The notes below the pieces were generated by a model. It ran no database searches. It was not told the DNA's origin and saw only the letters and a program-made list of their open reading frames with translations. Shown here one piece after another: positions 34,780 to 42,348 of a stretch of DNA of 43,301 nucleotides (positions within the stretch are counted from its first letter, which is position 1; every line of letters starts with the position of its first letter). The stretch lies in the NCBI GenBank assembly GCA_905214795.1, contig CAJMNM010000025.1:1-43301 (forward strand). Direction: 5' to 3'. The stretch comes from an uncultured bacterium. GTDB taxonomy: Bacteria; Bacteroidota; Bacteroidia; Bacteroidales; Bacteroidaceae. Position numbers and translations under genes: made by a program.

Positions 34780-35094
34780 GATATGCTTTATCTTTAAAAC
34801 TTCGTTCTTAAAGATTTGCATATTAGTATGCTTGTTTCGGGCGCTATAAATATTTCGCATAAACGTGAGATACGGAATTCAAATTATTTGTTGAGTTCCG
34901 TATCTTTTTATTCACATCCTATAGTGAGATTGGTTGAACGGATTAATATCAATAAGCAGGAAGTTGGCGGATTGCTCCGTCATATGTCTGTTGCTTGATT
35001 GTATTAACGGTATTCCATGATTTCATCCGATGGTGAGAAAATTTGATAAGGAAAAATTATGTTTACTGTAGTGATACATAAGGTAGATGAATAA
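34780..35094. other. Intergenic region downstream of ppx
   Basis: Contains the ppx terminator at 34868-34910 and then about 180 bp with no convincing ORF or structure. Two 60-residue readings that cross the terminator have no start signal or recognisable content. Confidence 0.6.
34868..34910 (+). terminator. Terminator of the ppk1-ppx transcript
   Basis: AGATACGGAA (34868-34877) pairs with TTCCGTATCT (34896-34905), the stem extends through TCAA/TTGA, and a T5 run follows. It stands about 90 nt after the ppx stop. Confidence 0.8.
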
Positions 35095-35155
35095 AAAGAA
35101 GAAAGTCACAAATAATGAAAAAAATTTGCGATTTTCATTATCTGCAACCTTCTTA
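35095..35155 (-). terminator. Terminator of the pyrB-glyA operon
   Basis: On the minus strand AAGAAGGTTGCAGATAATGAAAA pairs with the matching TTTTCATTATTTGTGACTTTCTT region (10-bp perfect core AATGAAAA/TTTTCATT with flanks), followed by CTTTTTATTC. It lies about 55 nt after the glyA stop. The plus side also ends in a T-rich stretch, so it may work both ways. Confidence 0.7.
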
Positions 35156-35209
35156 TTTCTGTAAATGCTGGAGTATTTATACTCTTACATATTGCTTTTA
35201 TAACAAAGT

Positions 35210-36490
35210 TTAGTAAGCAAAGATAGGATAATCAGCCATGATGGTGTTTACCTGATGACGAACCTCAGCAATGACATTTTCATCCTCAGGACTGTTAAGT
35301 ACTTTCTCAATTAACTCTGCTATTACAACCATCAAATCTTCTTTTGCACCACGTGTTGTGATAGCCGGAGTTCCTAAACGGATACCTGAAGTCTGGAATG
35401 CACTACGAGAATCAAACGGAACCATGTTCTTGTTGACTGTGATGTCTGCTGCAACAAGAGCTTTCTCTGCAACCTTACCAGTAAGATCCGGATACTTGCT
35501 GCGCAGGTCAACCAACATAGAATGGTTGTCTGTTCCGCCACTTACAATGTTAAATCCGCGTTTCATCAGTTCGTCAGCCAGAACTTTGGCGTTCTTTTGA
35601 ACTTGTGTTGCCCATTCTTTAAATTCCGGCTGAAGCGCTTCATTGAAGGCAACAGCTTTTGCTGCAATAACATGTTCTAACGGACCGCCTTGTATGCCAG
35701 GGAAAACAGCGCTGTTAAGCAGCTGGCTCATTTTCTTGATCTCACCCTTTGGAGTTTTTAATCCCCATGGATTATCAAAGTCTTTTCCCATTAATATAAT
35801 ACCACCACGTGGACCTCTAAGTGTCTTGTGAGTGGTTGACGTTACTATATGAGCATATTTAACTGGATTTTTCAGCAATCCAGCTGCAATAAGTCCGGCA
35901 GGATGAGCCATGTCAACCATAAATATGGCACCAACTTTGTCTGCGATTTCACGCATACGTTCGTAATCCCATTCACGGCTATAGGCAGAACCGCCACCGA
36001 TAATCATTTTGGGCTTATGCTCAAGAGCTAGTTTCTCCATCTCGTCATAGTCCACACGGCCGGTTTCTTTATTAAGATTGTAGCCGATGGCATGATAAAG
36101 AATACCGGATGTATTTACAGGAGAACCGTGTGAAAGGTGACCGCCGTGGTCGAGATTTAGTCCCATGAAAGTATCACCGGCCTTTAAGCAGGCAAGGAAC
36201 ACTGCGGCATTGGCCTGTGCTCCGGAATGAGGCTGAACATTGGCATATTCGGCGTCAAACAGCTTACATACTCTTTCTATGGCCAGGCTTTCTACTTCGT
36301 CTACCACCTGACAACCTCCATAATATCGCTTGCCGGGATATCCTTCGGCATATTTGTTTGTCAGGCATGAACCCATGGCTTTCATTACTTCATCGCTGAC
36401 AAAGTTCTCTGAGGCAATCAGTTCGATGCCTTTAAGTTGCCGCTGATGTTCTTTTTCGATTAAATCGAACAATGTATTGTCTGTTTTCAT
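35210..36490 (-). CDS. glyA: Serine hydroxymethyltransferase
   Basis: Converts serine and tetrahydrofolate to glycine and 5,10-methylene-tetrahydrofolate, feeding purine, thymidylate and methionine synthesis. 426 residues, full length. The PLP lysine is Lys222 in VTSTTHKTLRGPRGG. The substrate and cofactor region NKYAEGYPGKRYYGGC is near residue 45, LDHGGHLSHGSPVN near residue 113, and MVDMAHPAGLIA near residue 191. It is the last of four genes beginning with pyrB, 19 nt after the flavin reductase. Confidence 0.98.
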   Translation of the reverse strand: MKTDNTLFDLIEKEHQRQLKGIELIASENFVSDEVMKAMGSCLTNKYAEGYPGKRYYGGCQVVDEVESLAIERVCKLFDAEYANVQPHSGAQANAAVFLACLKAGDTFMGLNLDHGGHLSHGSPVNTSGILYHAIGYNLNKETGRVDYDEMEKLALEHKPKMIIGGGSAYSREWDYERMREIADKVGAIFMVDMAHPAGLIAAGLLKNPVKYAHIVTSTTHKTLRGPRGGIILMGKDFDNPWGLKTPKGEIKKMSQLLNSAVFPGIQGGPLEHVIAAKAVAFNEALQPEFKEWATQVQKNAKVLADELMKRGFNIVSGGTDNHSMLVDLRSKYPDLTGKVAEKALVAADITVNKNMVPFDSRSAFQTSGIRLGTPAITTRGAKEDLMVVIAELIEKVLNSPEDENVIAEVRHQVNTIMADYPIFAY

Positions 36491-36509
36491 GTTATAAGTA
36501 TTGGTATAA

Positions 36510-37079
36510 TTATTTCTTTTTCTTCTCTACACTCCAGCCGAATTTACCGATTTTTTCACCTAAACCGTAATACCCCCCATGGAGGTAAACTAAAGGATTG
36601 CTGGCTTCGAGTGACCATTTTCCTGTCTCAGGGTCGAGGTAACGCTCATCAGCTTTTATGTTCAAAACATCGGCAATGAACATGTCGTGCGAGCCAAGCG
36701 AAACAATCTCCTTAACATGACATTCGATGCTTAACGGAGATTCTTCTATAATAGGGGCTGCCACCATACGGGCCTTTCCGGGAGTGAGTTTCATTTCTTC
36801 AAATTTATGATAATCTCTTCCTGAACGTACACCGCACCAGTCCGTAGCGTAGGCCATATCTTCTGTAGTGAGATTGATGACAAATTCCATGTTCTTTTTA
36901 ATAAGTTCATAAGAATGTCTTTCGGGTCTGACAGAAATATAACACATCGGTGGATTGCTGCAAATAGTACCAGCCCATGCCACGGTCAGCAGATTGTAAT
37001 CCTCCGGAGTACTGCCACAACTTACCAGTAAGGCAGGTAAGGGGTAAATCATGGTTCCCGGTTTCCAGTCTTGTTTCAT
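36510..37079 (-). CDS. Flavin reductase family protein (FMN-binding split barrel)
   Basis: 189 residues of the flavin-reductase-like split-barrel family. The start region (WKPGTMIYPLPALLVSCG) and the flavin-binding stretch NLLTVAWAGTICSNPPMCYISVRPERHSYELIK are typical, followed by FVINLT. Members reduce FMN or FAD with NAD(P)H or bind flavin for other reactions; the partner here is unknown. The gene lies between pyrI and glyA, 11 nt after pyrI and 19 nt before glyA, so it is clearly co-transcribed with nucleotide and one-carbon genes. Confidence 0.87.
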   Translation of the reverse strand: MKQDWKPGTMIYPLPALLVSCGSTPEDYNLLTVAWAGTICSNPPMCYISVRPERHSYELIKKNMEFVINLTTEDMAYATDWCGVRSGRDYHKFEEMKLTPGKARMVAAPIIEESPLSIECHVKEIVSLGSHDMFIADVLNIKADERYLDPETGKWSLEASNPLVYLHGGYYGLGEKIGKFGWSVEKKKK

Positions 37080-37090
37080 CTGCTAATTAT

Positions 37091-37546
37091 TTAAATCAGT
37101 TTAACATCGTCTAAATTGACTTCTTTATTGCAATAATGACATCTTAAAATGCCTTTTCCTGAATCAACCACATGGAAAATTGTTTTCATTGGTTCATTAT
37201 TGGTGATACATTTAGGATTGGCACATTTTACGATACCTTTCAACTCAATCGGAAGCTTTACTTCTTTCTTTTCTACTACTTCGTAGTCTTTGATAATGCT
37301 TAATGTCACATTAGGACTGACAACAGCCAGTTGGTTTAACTCTTCATCAGAAAAGAACCTGCCTGCAATTTTGATGATACTTTTGTGTCCCATCTTTTTG
37401 CTTTTGAGGTTATATCCCACTGTGATAGAAGTCTTCATGTTTTCCAGATGTAACAAATTAATGACTTCAAATAATTTGCTGGAAGGAATATGGTCGATGA
37501 CTGTGCCACTTTCGAGCGCAGCTACTAATAATTCTTGTCTTTTCAT
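37091..37546 (-). CDS. pyrI: Aspartate carbamoyltransferase regulatory chain
   Basis: Allosteric chain of ATCase that binds CTP/ATP and holds the catalytic trimers together. 151 residues, as in E. coli (153). The N-terminal nucleotide-binding domain has GTVIDHIPSSKLFEVINLL. The C-terminal zinc domain shows four cysteines, Cys108, Cys113, Cys136 and Cys139 (CxxxxC...CxxC). It lies 21 nt after pyrB. Its presence implies a class B, allosterically controlled ATCase. Confidence 0.97.
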   Translation of the reverse strand: MKRQELLVAALESGTVIDHIPSSKLFEVINLLHLENMKTSITVGYNLKSKKMGHKSIIKIAGRFFSDEELNQLAVVSPNVTLSIIKDYEVVEKKEVKLPIELKGIVKCANPKCITNNEPMKTIFHVVDSGKGILRCHYCNKEVNLDDVKLI

Positions 37547-37567
37547 CTTACTACTGAAAATTGATCG

Positions 37568-38515
37568 TTAGTCTATAATGGTCTTGTCGTTGATAACATC
37601 ATCTAACGTGATGCCAAGCGCATCGCAGATTAAAGCCTGGCGTGCGAAAAGTCCGTTATGTGCCTGTTCGAAATAATAGGCGTGCGGATCGTCATCGATG
37701 GCATATTCGATTTCATTAACACGAGGCAGTGGATGAAGAATGCGCATGTTATCTTTGACATTTTTAAGCATAGATAACTTAAGCAGATAAAGGTCTTTCA
37801 CACGCTCATATTCCATTAGATCTGTGAAGCGTTCCTTTTGGACACGCGTCATATAAAGAATATCCGCATCTGCAATGGTTTGTGCTGTGAAATCAGTGTG
37901 TTCAACGAATTTGATGTTGTGGTCTTTACAATATTGTTTGTAAATGTCCGGCATCTTAAGTTCGTTAGGTGAAATAAAATGGAATGTAGGATTGAAATGA
38001 CGCATAGCCATAATCAGCGAATGCACTGTACGACCATATTTCAGGTCTCCAACCATGTAAATCTGGAGATTATCCAAAGTACCCTGTGTCTTGTAAATTG
38101 AGTAAAGATCCAACATGGTTTGTGACGGATGTTGGTTTGCGCCGTCGCCCGCATTAATAATAGGGACAGGAGACACTTCCGATGCATAACGTGCTGCACC
38201 TTCCAGATAGTGGCGCATAACGATGATATCAGCATAATTGCTGACCATCATAATGGTATCTTTCAGTGTTTCGCCCTTGGTTGAACTGGTCACTTTGGGG
38301 TCGGTAAATCCGATAACACGTGCTCCCAAACGGTTGGCTGCTGTTTCAAAACTGAGCCTTGTCCGTGTAGACGGTTCAAAAAATAATGTTGCTACTACTT
38401 TACCATCCAGTAACTTACGGTTGGTATGCTTCTCAAACTCTTGAGCCATTCTGATAAGGTACATGATTTTTTCCTTAGAATGCTCTGCAATGGTCACCAA
38501 ACTTCTGTTTTCCAT
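37568..38515 (-). CDS. pyrB: Aspartate carbamoyltransferase catalytic chain
   Basis: Commits carbamoyl phosphate and aspartate to pyrimidine synthesis. 315 residues. The carbamoyl-phosphate loop STRT (residues 49-52 in FFEPSTRTRLSFE) is intact. The catalytic histidine region DGANQHPSQTMLD is present, and HPLPRVNEI near residue 260 belongs to the active site. It is first in the operon pyrB-pyrI-flavin reductase-glyA. A TATCTTTG -7 element lies 43 nt upstream. I see no pyrimidine-responsive leader or attenuator in the short 5' region. Confidence 0.98.
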   Translation of the reverse strand: MENRSLVTIAEHSKEKIMYLIRMAQEFEKHTNRKLLDGKVVATLFFEPSTRTRLSFETAANRLGARVIGFTDPKVTSSTKGETLKDTIMMVSNYADIIVMRHYLEGAARYASEVSPVPIINAGDGANQHPSQTMLDLYSIYKTQGTLDNLQIYMVGDLKYGRTVHSLIMAMRHFNPTFHFISPNELKMPDIYKQYCKDHNIKFVEHTDFTAQTIADADILYMTRVQKERFTDLMEYERVKDLYLLKLSMLKNVKDNMRILHPLPRVNEIEYAIDDDPHAYYFEQAHNGLFARQALICDALGITLDDVINDKTIID

Positions 38516-38557
38516 TTTGGTATATCAATTATTCAATAAGTGAATAGAATTATGTTT

Positions 38558-38565
38558 CAAAGATA
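38558..38565 (-). promoter_or_regulatory. pyrB: -7 element of the pyrB operon
   Basis: The minus strand reads TATCTTTG, a perfect -7 element giving a leader of about 35-40 nt. The expected -33 TTTG is not at 19-21 nt; a CAAA (TTTG on the minus strand) occurs 25 nt away. Confidence 0.5.
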
Positions 38566-38648
38566 ATAAAAAAAGCGCAACTGGAGTAATCAAAAAGCAT
38601 ATTTAGAAACTTTTTTGCAATAGTGCGGGCAAATACAAAGTTTATTTG

Positions 38649-38656
38649 TAATTTTG
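38649..38656 (+). promoter_or_regulatory. -7 element of the penicillin-binding protein gene
   Basis: TAATTTTG lies 45 nt before the start codon at 38701. A good -33 partner is not seen. Confidence 0.45.
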
Positions 38657-38700
38657 CATTTCATGGTCACGATGATTTATGTCATAATTTAGAATAATTT

Positions 38701-41025
38701 ATGAGAAAAAAGTTCATGATCACACTCTGGATCCTCTTAATTTTGGGTCTGGGTTGTGTCGCAGGCGCTTTTTATGCTATCTGGCAAGGCTGGATAGGGT
38801 ATATGCCTAATTTATATCAATTAGAGAATCCGGTAAACAAATATGCTTCACAGGCTCTGTCTGCCGATGGAAAACTGTTGGGAACATGGTCTTATAGTAG
38901 GGCAAACAGAATTTTTGTGGGATACGATGACTTGTCACCTTGGTTGGTTAAAGCGCTTGTAGCAACTGAAGATGAGCGTTTTTATCAGCATTCAGGAATA
39001 GATTACAGGGCTTTGGCGCGAGCCGTTGTGAAACGAGTGATTATGGGGCAGTCTAATGCCGGAGGCGGAAGTACAATTACTCAACAGCTGGCTAAACAGC
39101 TTTATTCTGATGTGGCTCAAAGTACGATGGAGCGTGCGCTGCAAAAACCCATCGAATGGGTAATAGCTGTTAAATTGGAACGATATTATACTAAGGAGGA
39201 AATCATTACAATGTATTTGAATTATTTTGATTTTCTTCATAATGCTGTGGGTATAAAGACAGCCGCAAAGACTTATTTTAACAAAGAACCGAAAAATCTT
39301 TCTGTTACAGAGGCTGCTACACTGATAGGTATGTGTAAGAATCCGTCATACTTTAATCCGGTGCGTAAACCAGACCGGTGTCGTGACCGCCGTAATGTGG
39401 TGCTCGAACAGATGGTAAAGACTGGTTATTTGTCAAAAGCAGATGCAGATGTGCATAAGCTGGAACCGTTGGCTTTACGTTTCCATCGTGTAGATCATAA
39501 GGAAGGTATTGCCACTTATTTGCGGGAGCGTCTACGTACGATGCTGATGGCTAAGAAGCCGGTCAGAAGTAATTATGCGTCATGGCAGGATCAGAAATTC
39601 TATGAAGACTCATTAGCATGGGAAACAGATCCGCTGTATGGTTGGTGTAACAAAAATCGAAAGAAAGACGGCACTCCTTATAATCTATATACGGATGGTT
39701 TGAAAATTTATACAACGATTGATTCACGTATGCAGCGTTATGCGGAAGATGCGGTTGAGAAACATGTAGCTGGTTATTTGCAGCCTATTTTTGATAAAGA
39801 AAAACGTCATCAGGCAACACGTCCGTTCTCCAATCAATTGTCAGAAAAGGAAGTTAAGCAGATTATGGACCGTTCAATGAAACAGAGTGAACGTTATCTT
39901 ACCATGAAACAGAACCATGTTTCTGAATCTGAAATCTTAAAGTCATTTAATACACCTTGCGAAATGACCGTATTTTCATATCATGGTGATATTGATACGG
40001 TCATGACGCCGATGGATTCAATCCGATATTATAAAGGCTTTTTACGGGCTGGATTTATGTGTATGGATGCACGTACGGGAGCTGTGAAAGCTTATGTCGG
40101 CGGTCCGGATTACCGTTATTTCCAATATGATATGGCTGGTGTAGGTCGTCGTCAGGTGGGTTCTACAATCAAACCGTTCCTTTATACGTTGGCTATGGAG
40201 AATGGTATGTCTCCATGTGATTTGGCTCCCAATGTGCAGCAAACTTATATTGTAGCGGGCCAATCCTGGACGCCGCGTAATGGTAGCCGTTCGCGTTATG
40301 GTGAGATGGTTACATTAAAATGGGGACTGGCTCAGTCTAACAACTGGATTTCGGCTTATGTTATGAGTAAATTGAGCCCTGCTGCCCTTGTCCGTCTGAT
40401 ACATGAATTTGGTGTGTTAAATCGAGACATTCACCCTTCCATGGCGTTATGCTTGGGGCCTTGTGAGATTTCTGTATCAGAAATGGTCAGTGCATATACG
40501 GCATTTGCAAATAAGGGTATACGTTCGGCTCCAATGTATGTAACCAGGATTGAGGACAATGAGGGAAATGTTGTGGCCGAATTCCAGCCTAAAATGAACG
40601 AGGTGATAAGCGAGGAAAGTGCATATAAAATGATTGTCATGTTACAGGGCGTAATGAATGGCGGAACAGGTAGCCGTATGCGTTTCCGTTATAATGTAAA
40701 TGCCGATATGGGTGGAAAAACCGGTACAACCAACCGAAATTCTGATGGTTGGTTTATGGGATTCACGCCATCTTTGGTTACAGGCTGCTGGGTTGGTGGA
40801 GAGGACCGTGACATACATTTCAATAGCATGACGTATGGACAAGGTGCTTCTTCCGCTCTTCCTATTAGCGCTTATTTCTTCCAGAATGTATTTAAAGATA
40901 AAAGTCTGGGTTATTCGGCTGATGAAAAATTTGATTTGCCGGAAGGTTTTGATCCGTGCGAATCTATAGTGGTAGATGAAACAGCCGTAGATGAAGTCGG
41001 AGGAATAGACGAAGTGTTTAATTAA
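38701..41025 (+). CDS. Class A penicillin-binding protein (PBP1A-like)
   Basis: Bifunctional peptidoglycan synthase, 774 residues, anchored by one N-terminal membrane helix (about residues 6-29). The GT51 glycosyltransferase domain has the catalytic Glu90 in VATEDERFYQHSGID and the GGSTITQQLAKQLY block at 122-135. The transpeptidase has the nucleophile in Ser488-Thr-Ile-Lys491 (VGSTIKPF), Ser546-Asn-Asn548 (QSNNW) and Lys673-Thr-Gly (GGKTGTTN). All essential residues are therefore present. The C-terminal end is short and acidic. It polymerises and cross-links peptidoglycan at the outer face of the inner membrane and is a beta-lactam target. Confidence 0.95.
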   Translation: MRKKFMITLWILLILGLGCVAGAFYAIWQGWIGYMPNLYQLENPVNKYASQALSADGKLLGTWSYSRANRIFVGYDDLSPWLVKALVATEDERFYQHSGIDYRALARAVVKRVIMGQSNAGGGSTITQQLAKQLYSDVAQSTMERALQKPIEWVIAVKLERYYTKEEIITMYLNYFDFLHNAVGIKTAAKTYFNKEPKNLSVTEAATLIGMCKNPSYFNPVRKPDRCRDRRNVVLEQMVKTGYLSKADADVHKLEPLALRFHRVDHKEGIATYLRERLRTMLMAKKPVRSNYASWQDQKFYEDSLAWETDPLYGWCNKNRKKDGTPYNLYTDGLKIYTTIDSRMQRYAEDAVEKHVAGYLQPIFDKEKRHQATRPFSNQLSEKEVKQIMDRSMKQSERYLTMKQNHVSESEILKSFNTPCEMTVFSYHGDIDTVMTPMDSIRYYKGFLRAGFMCMDARTGAVKAYVGGPDYRYFQYDMAGVGRRQVGSTIKPFLYTLAMENGMSPCDLAPNVQQTYIVAGQSWTPRNGSRSRYGEMVTLKWGLAQSNNWISAYVMSKLSPAALVRLIHEFGVLNRDIHPSMALCLGPCEISVSEMVSAYTAFANKGIRSAPMYVTRIEDNEGNVVAEFQPKMNEVISEESAYKMIVMLQGVMNGGTGSRMRFRYNVNADMGGKTGTTNRNSDGWFMGFTPSLVTGCWVGGEDRDIHFNSMTYGQGASSALPISAYFFQNVFKDKSLGYSADEKFDLPEGFDPCESIVVDETAVDEVGGIDEVFN

Positions 41026-41052
41026 AACAATTAAAGATTAAAAAGATATAGA

Positions 41053-41103
41053 AACGCCAAGGGGCCGCCGGTGTTAAATAAATGCCGGTGGCCCCTTGGC
41101 GTT
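41053..41103. terminator. Very strong GC-rich hairpin between converging PBP and folK genes
   Basis: AACGCCAAGGGGCC (41053-41066) pairs perfectly with GGCCCCTTGGCGTT (41090-41103), and the stem continues with CCGG/CCGG and wobble pairs around a short AT loop. It touches the folK stop codon. On the minus strand it is followed by TTTCTATATCTTTTTAATC, so it fits folK termination best. It is far more GC-rich than its surroundings. Confidence 0.8.
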
Positions 41104-41480
41104 CAGTATTGTGATAATCGTTTCAGGCCTTCAATAATATCGTGGCGTTGTAGTTCTTTGGTCTTAAGCTGTTTACCGTCATATATCAGCAAGTCAATAT
41201 CTATTCTTACAATACCTGATTGTTTGTCTTCCGGTCTTCTCCCCAGTTTCTTTTCTGTTTGTTTTAGAATGGCTGTCATATCTTCAATACTGAGTAATGT
41301 TGAGCATCGTGCCGTCTGATTAAAAAATAACTTGTCATTAATAAAATCTACAGGAACAGTTCGTTGTATCCTATCGAAAACAATATCAGGGAAAAAGCTG
41401 CGCAATAGGGCTTGCGCTTTTAAAATATAACAATTGGTTGGTTCGTTGCTTCCTAAACCTAAAAAGCAAATCTTTCTCAT
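41103..41480 (-). CDS. folK: 2-amino-4-hydroxy-6-hydroxymethyldihydropteridine diphosphokinase
   Basis: Transfers pyrophosphate from ATP to 6-hydroxymethyl-7,8-dihydropterin in folate synthesis. 125 residues. The start FLGLGSNEPTN matches the family opening, and the signature GIVRIDIDLLIYDG (ATP/Mg-binding aspartates) is present. It is clearly shorter than E. coli FolK (159 residues); loops in the middle and at the C-terminus are reduced, though both key motifs remain. It is a single gene diverging from kdsB. Confidence 0.88.
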   Translation of the reverse strand: MRKICFLGLGSNEPTNCYILKAQALLRSFFPDIVFDRIQRTVPVDFINDKLFFNQTARCSTLLSIEDMTAILKQTEKKLGRRPEDKQSGIVRIDIDLLIYDGKQLKTKELQRHDIIEGLKRLSQY

Positions 41481-41533
41481 GCTTTTTGATTACAAAATAA
41501 GTGTATTTGTCTGTTCTTACAAAATCTTTTTTG

Positions 41534-41541
41534 TATTTTTG
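41534..41541 (+). promoter_or_regulatory. kdsB: -7 element of kdsB
   Basis: TATTTTTG lies 30 nt upstream of the kdsB start codon. A TTTG at 41506-41509 is 24 nt upstream, somewhat beyond the usual spacing. Confidence 0.5.
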
Positions 41542-41571
41542 TATGGCATTCAACTATAATTATATACAAAA

Positions 41572-42348
41572 ATGAAATTTATCGGAATCATTCCGGCAAG
41601 ATATGCTTCAACACGTTTTCCGGGAAAACCATTAGCAGTATTGGATGGCAAGACTGTTGTCCAAAGAGTTTATGAACAAGTTCAAGGTGTTGTAGATCGT
41701 GCTGTTGTGGCCACAGACGATCAGCGCATATTTGATCATGTCCGGTCATTTGGCGGTGAAGTGATAATGACTAGCGCGCAGCATAAAAGCGGTACGGACC
41801 GTTGTTATGAGGCGTATGTCAAGTCTGGCGAGACGTTTGATGTAATTATTAACATTCAAGGTGACGAGCCCTTTATTCAACCGTCTCAACTGGAAACCAT
41901 TAAGGCTTGTTTTAATGACTCGGCTACTCATATCGCTACTCTTGTCAAACCGTTTACCGTAACTGACGGGTTCGCCGCCCTTGAGAATATAAACTCGCCC
42001 AAAGTTGTGGTCAATAAACAGATGCAGGCATTATATTTCAGTCGTTCAATTATTCCTTATCAGAGAAATAAGGATAAACAGGAGTGGCTGAAGGGGCACA
42101 CATATTACAAACATATCGGCCTGTATGCATATAAAGCTGATGTGTTAAAAGAAATCACCTCTTTGCCACAGTCATCTTTGGAACTGGCTGAATCATTAGA
42201 GCAGTTACGCTGGTTGGAAAATGGCTATACAATCAAAGTCGGTGTAAGCGAGGTTGAGACTATTGGTATTGATACCCCAGAAGATTTGGAACACGCAAAA
42301 GAAGTACTTGAAAAAGCTTCTAAGTCATATAATTCTAACCAAAAATGA
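41572..42348 (+). CDS. kdsB: 3-deoxy-manno-octulosonate cytidylyltransferase (CMP-Kdo synthetase)
   Basis: Activates Kdo with CTP for lipid A-core synthesis in the Gram-negative outer membrane. 258 residues. The nucleotide-binding start IIPARYASTRFPGKPLA is the family hallmark. TDDQRIFDHV, the INIQGDEPFIQP loop and IGLYAYKADVL follow in the expected order. Its stop overlaps the start of the MORN-repeat gene (ATGA), so the two are translationally coupled. Confidence 0.97.
   Translation: MKFIGIIPARYASTRFPGKPLAVLDGKTVVQRVYEQVQGVVDRAVVATDDQRIFDHVRSFGGEVIMTSAQHKSGTDRCYEAYVKSGETFDVIINIQGDEPFIQPSQLETIKACFNDSATHIATLVKPFTVTDGFAALENINSPKVVVNKQMQALYFSRSIIPYQRNKDKQEWLKGHTYYKHIGLYAYKADVLKEITSLPQSSLELAESLEQLRWLENGYTIKVGVSEVETIGIDTPEDLEHAKEVLEKASKSYNSNQK

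Noticed and set aside
34816..34998. 60-codon ORF after ppx
   Set aside because: It runs straight through the strong ppx terminator, has no ribosome binding site or promoter, and shows no recognisable protein pattern.
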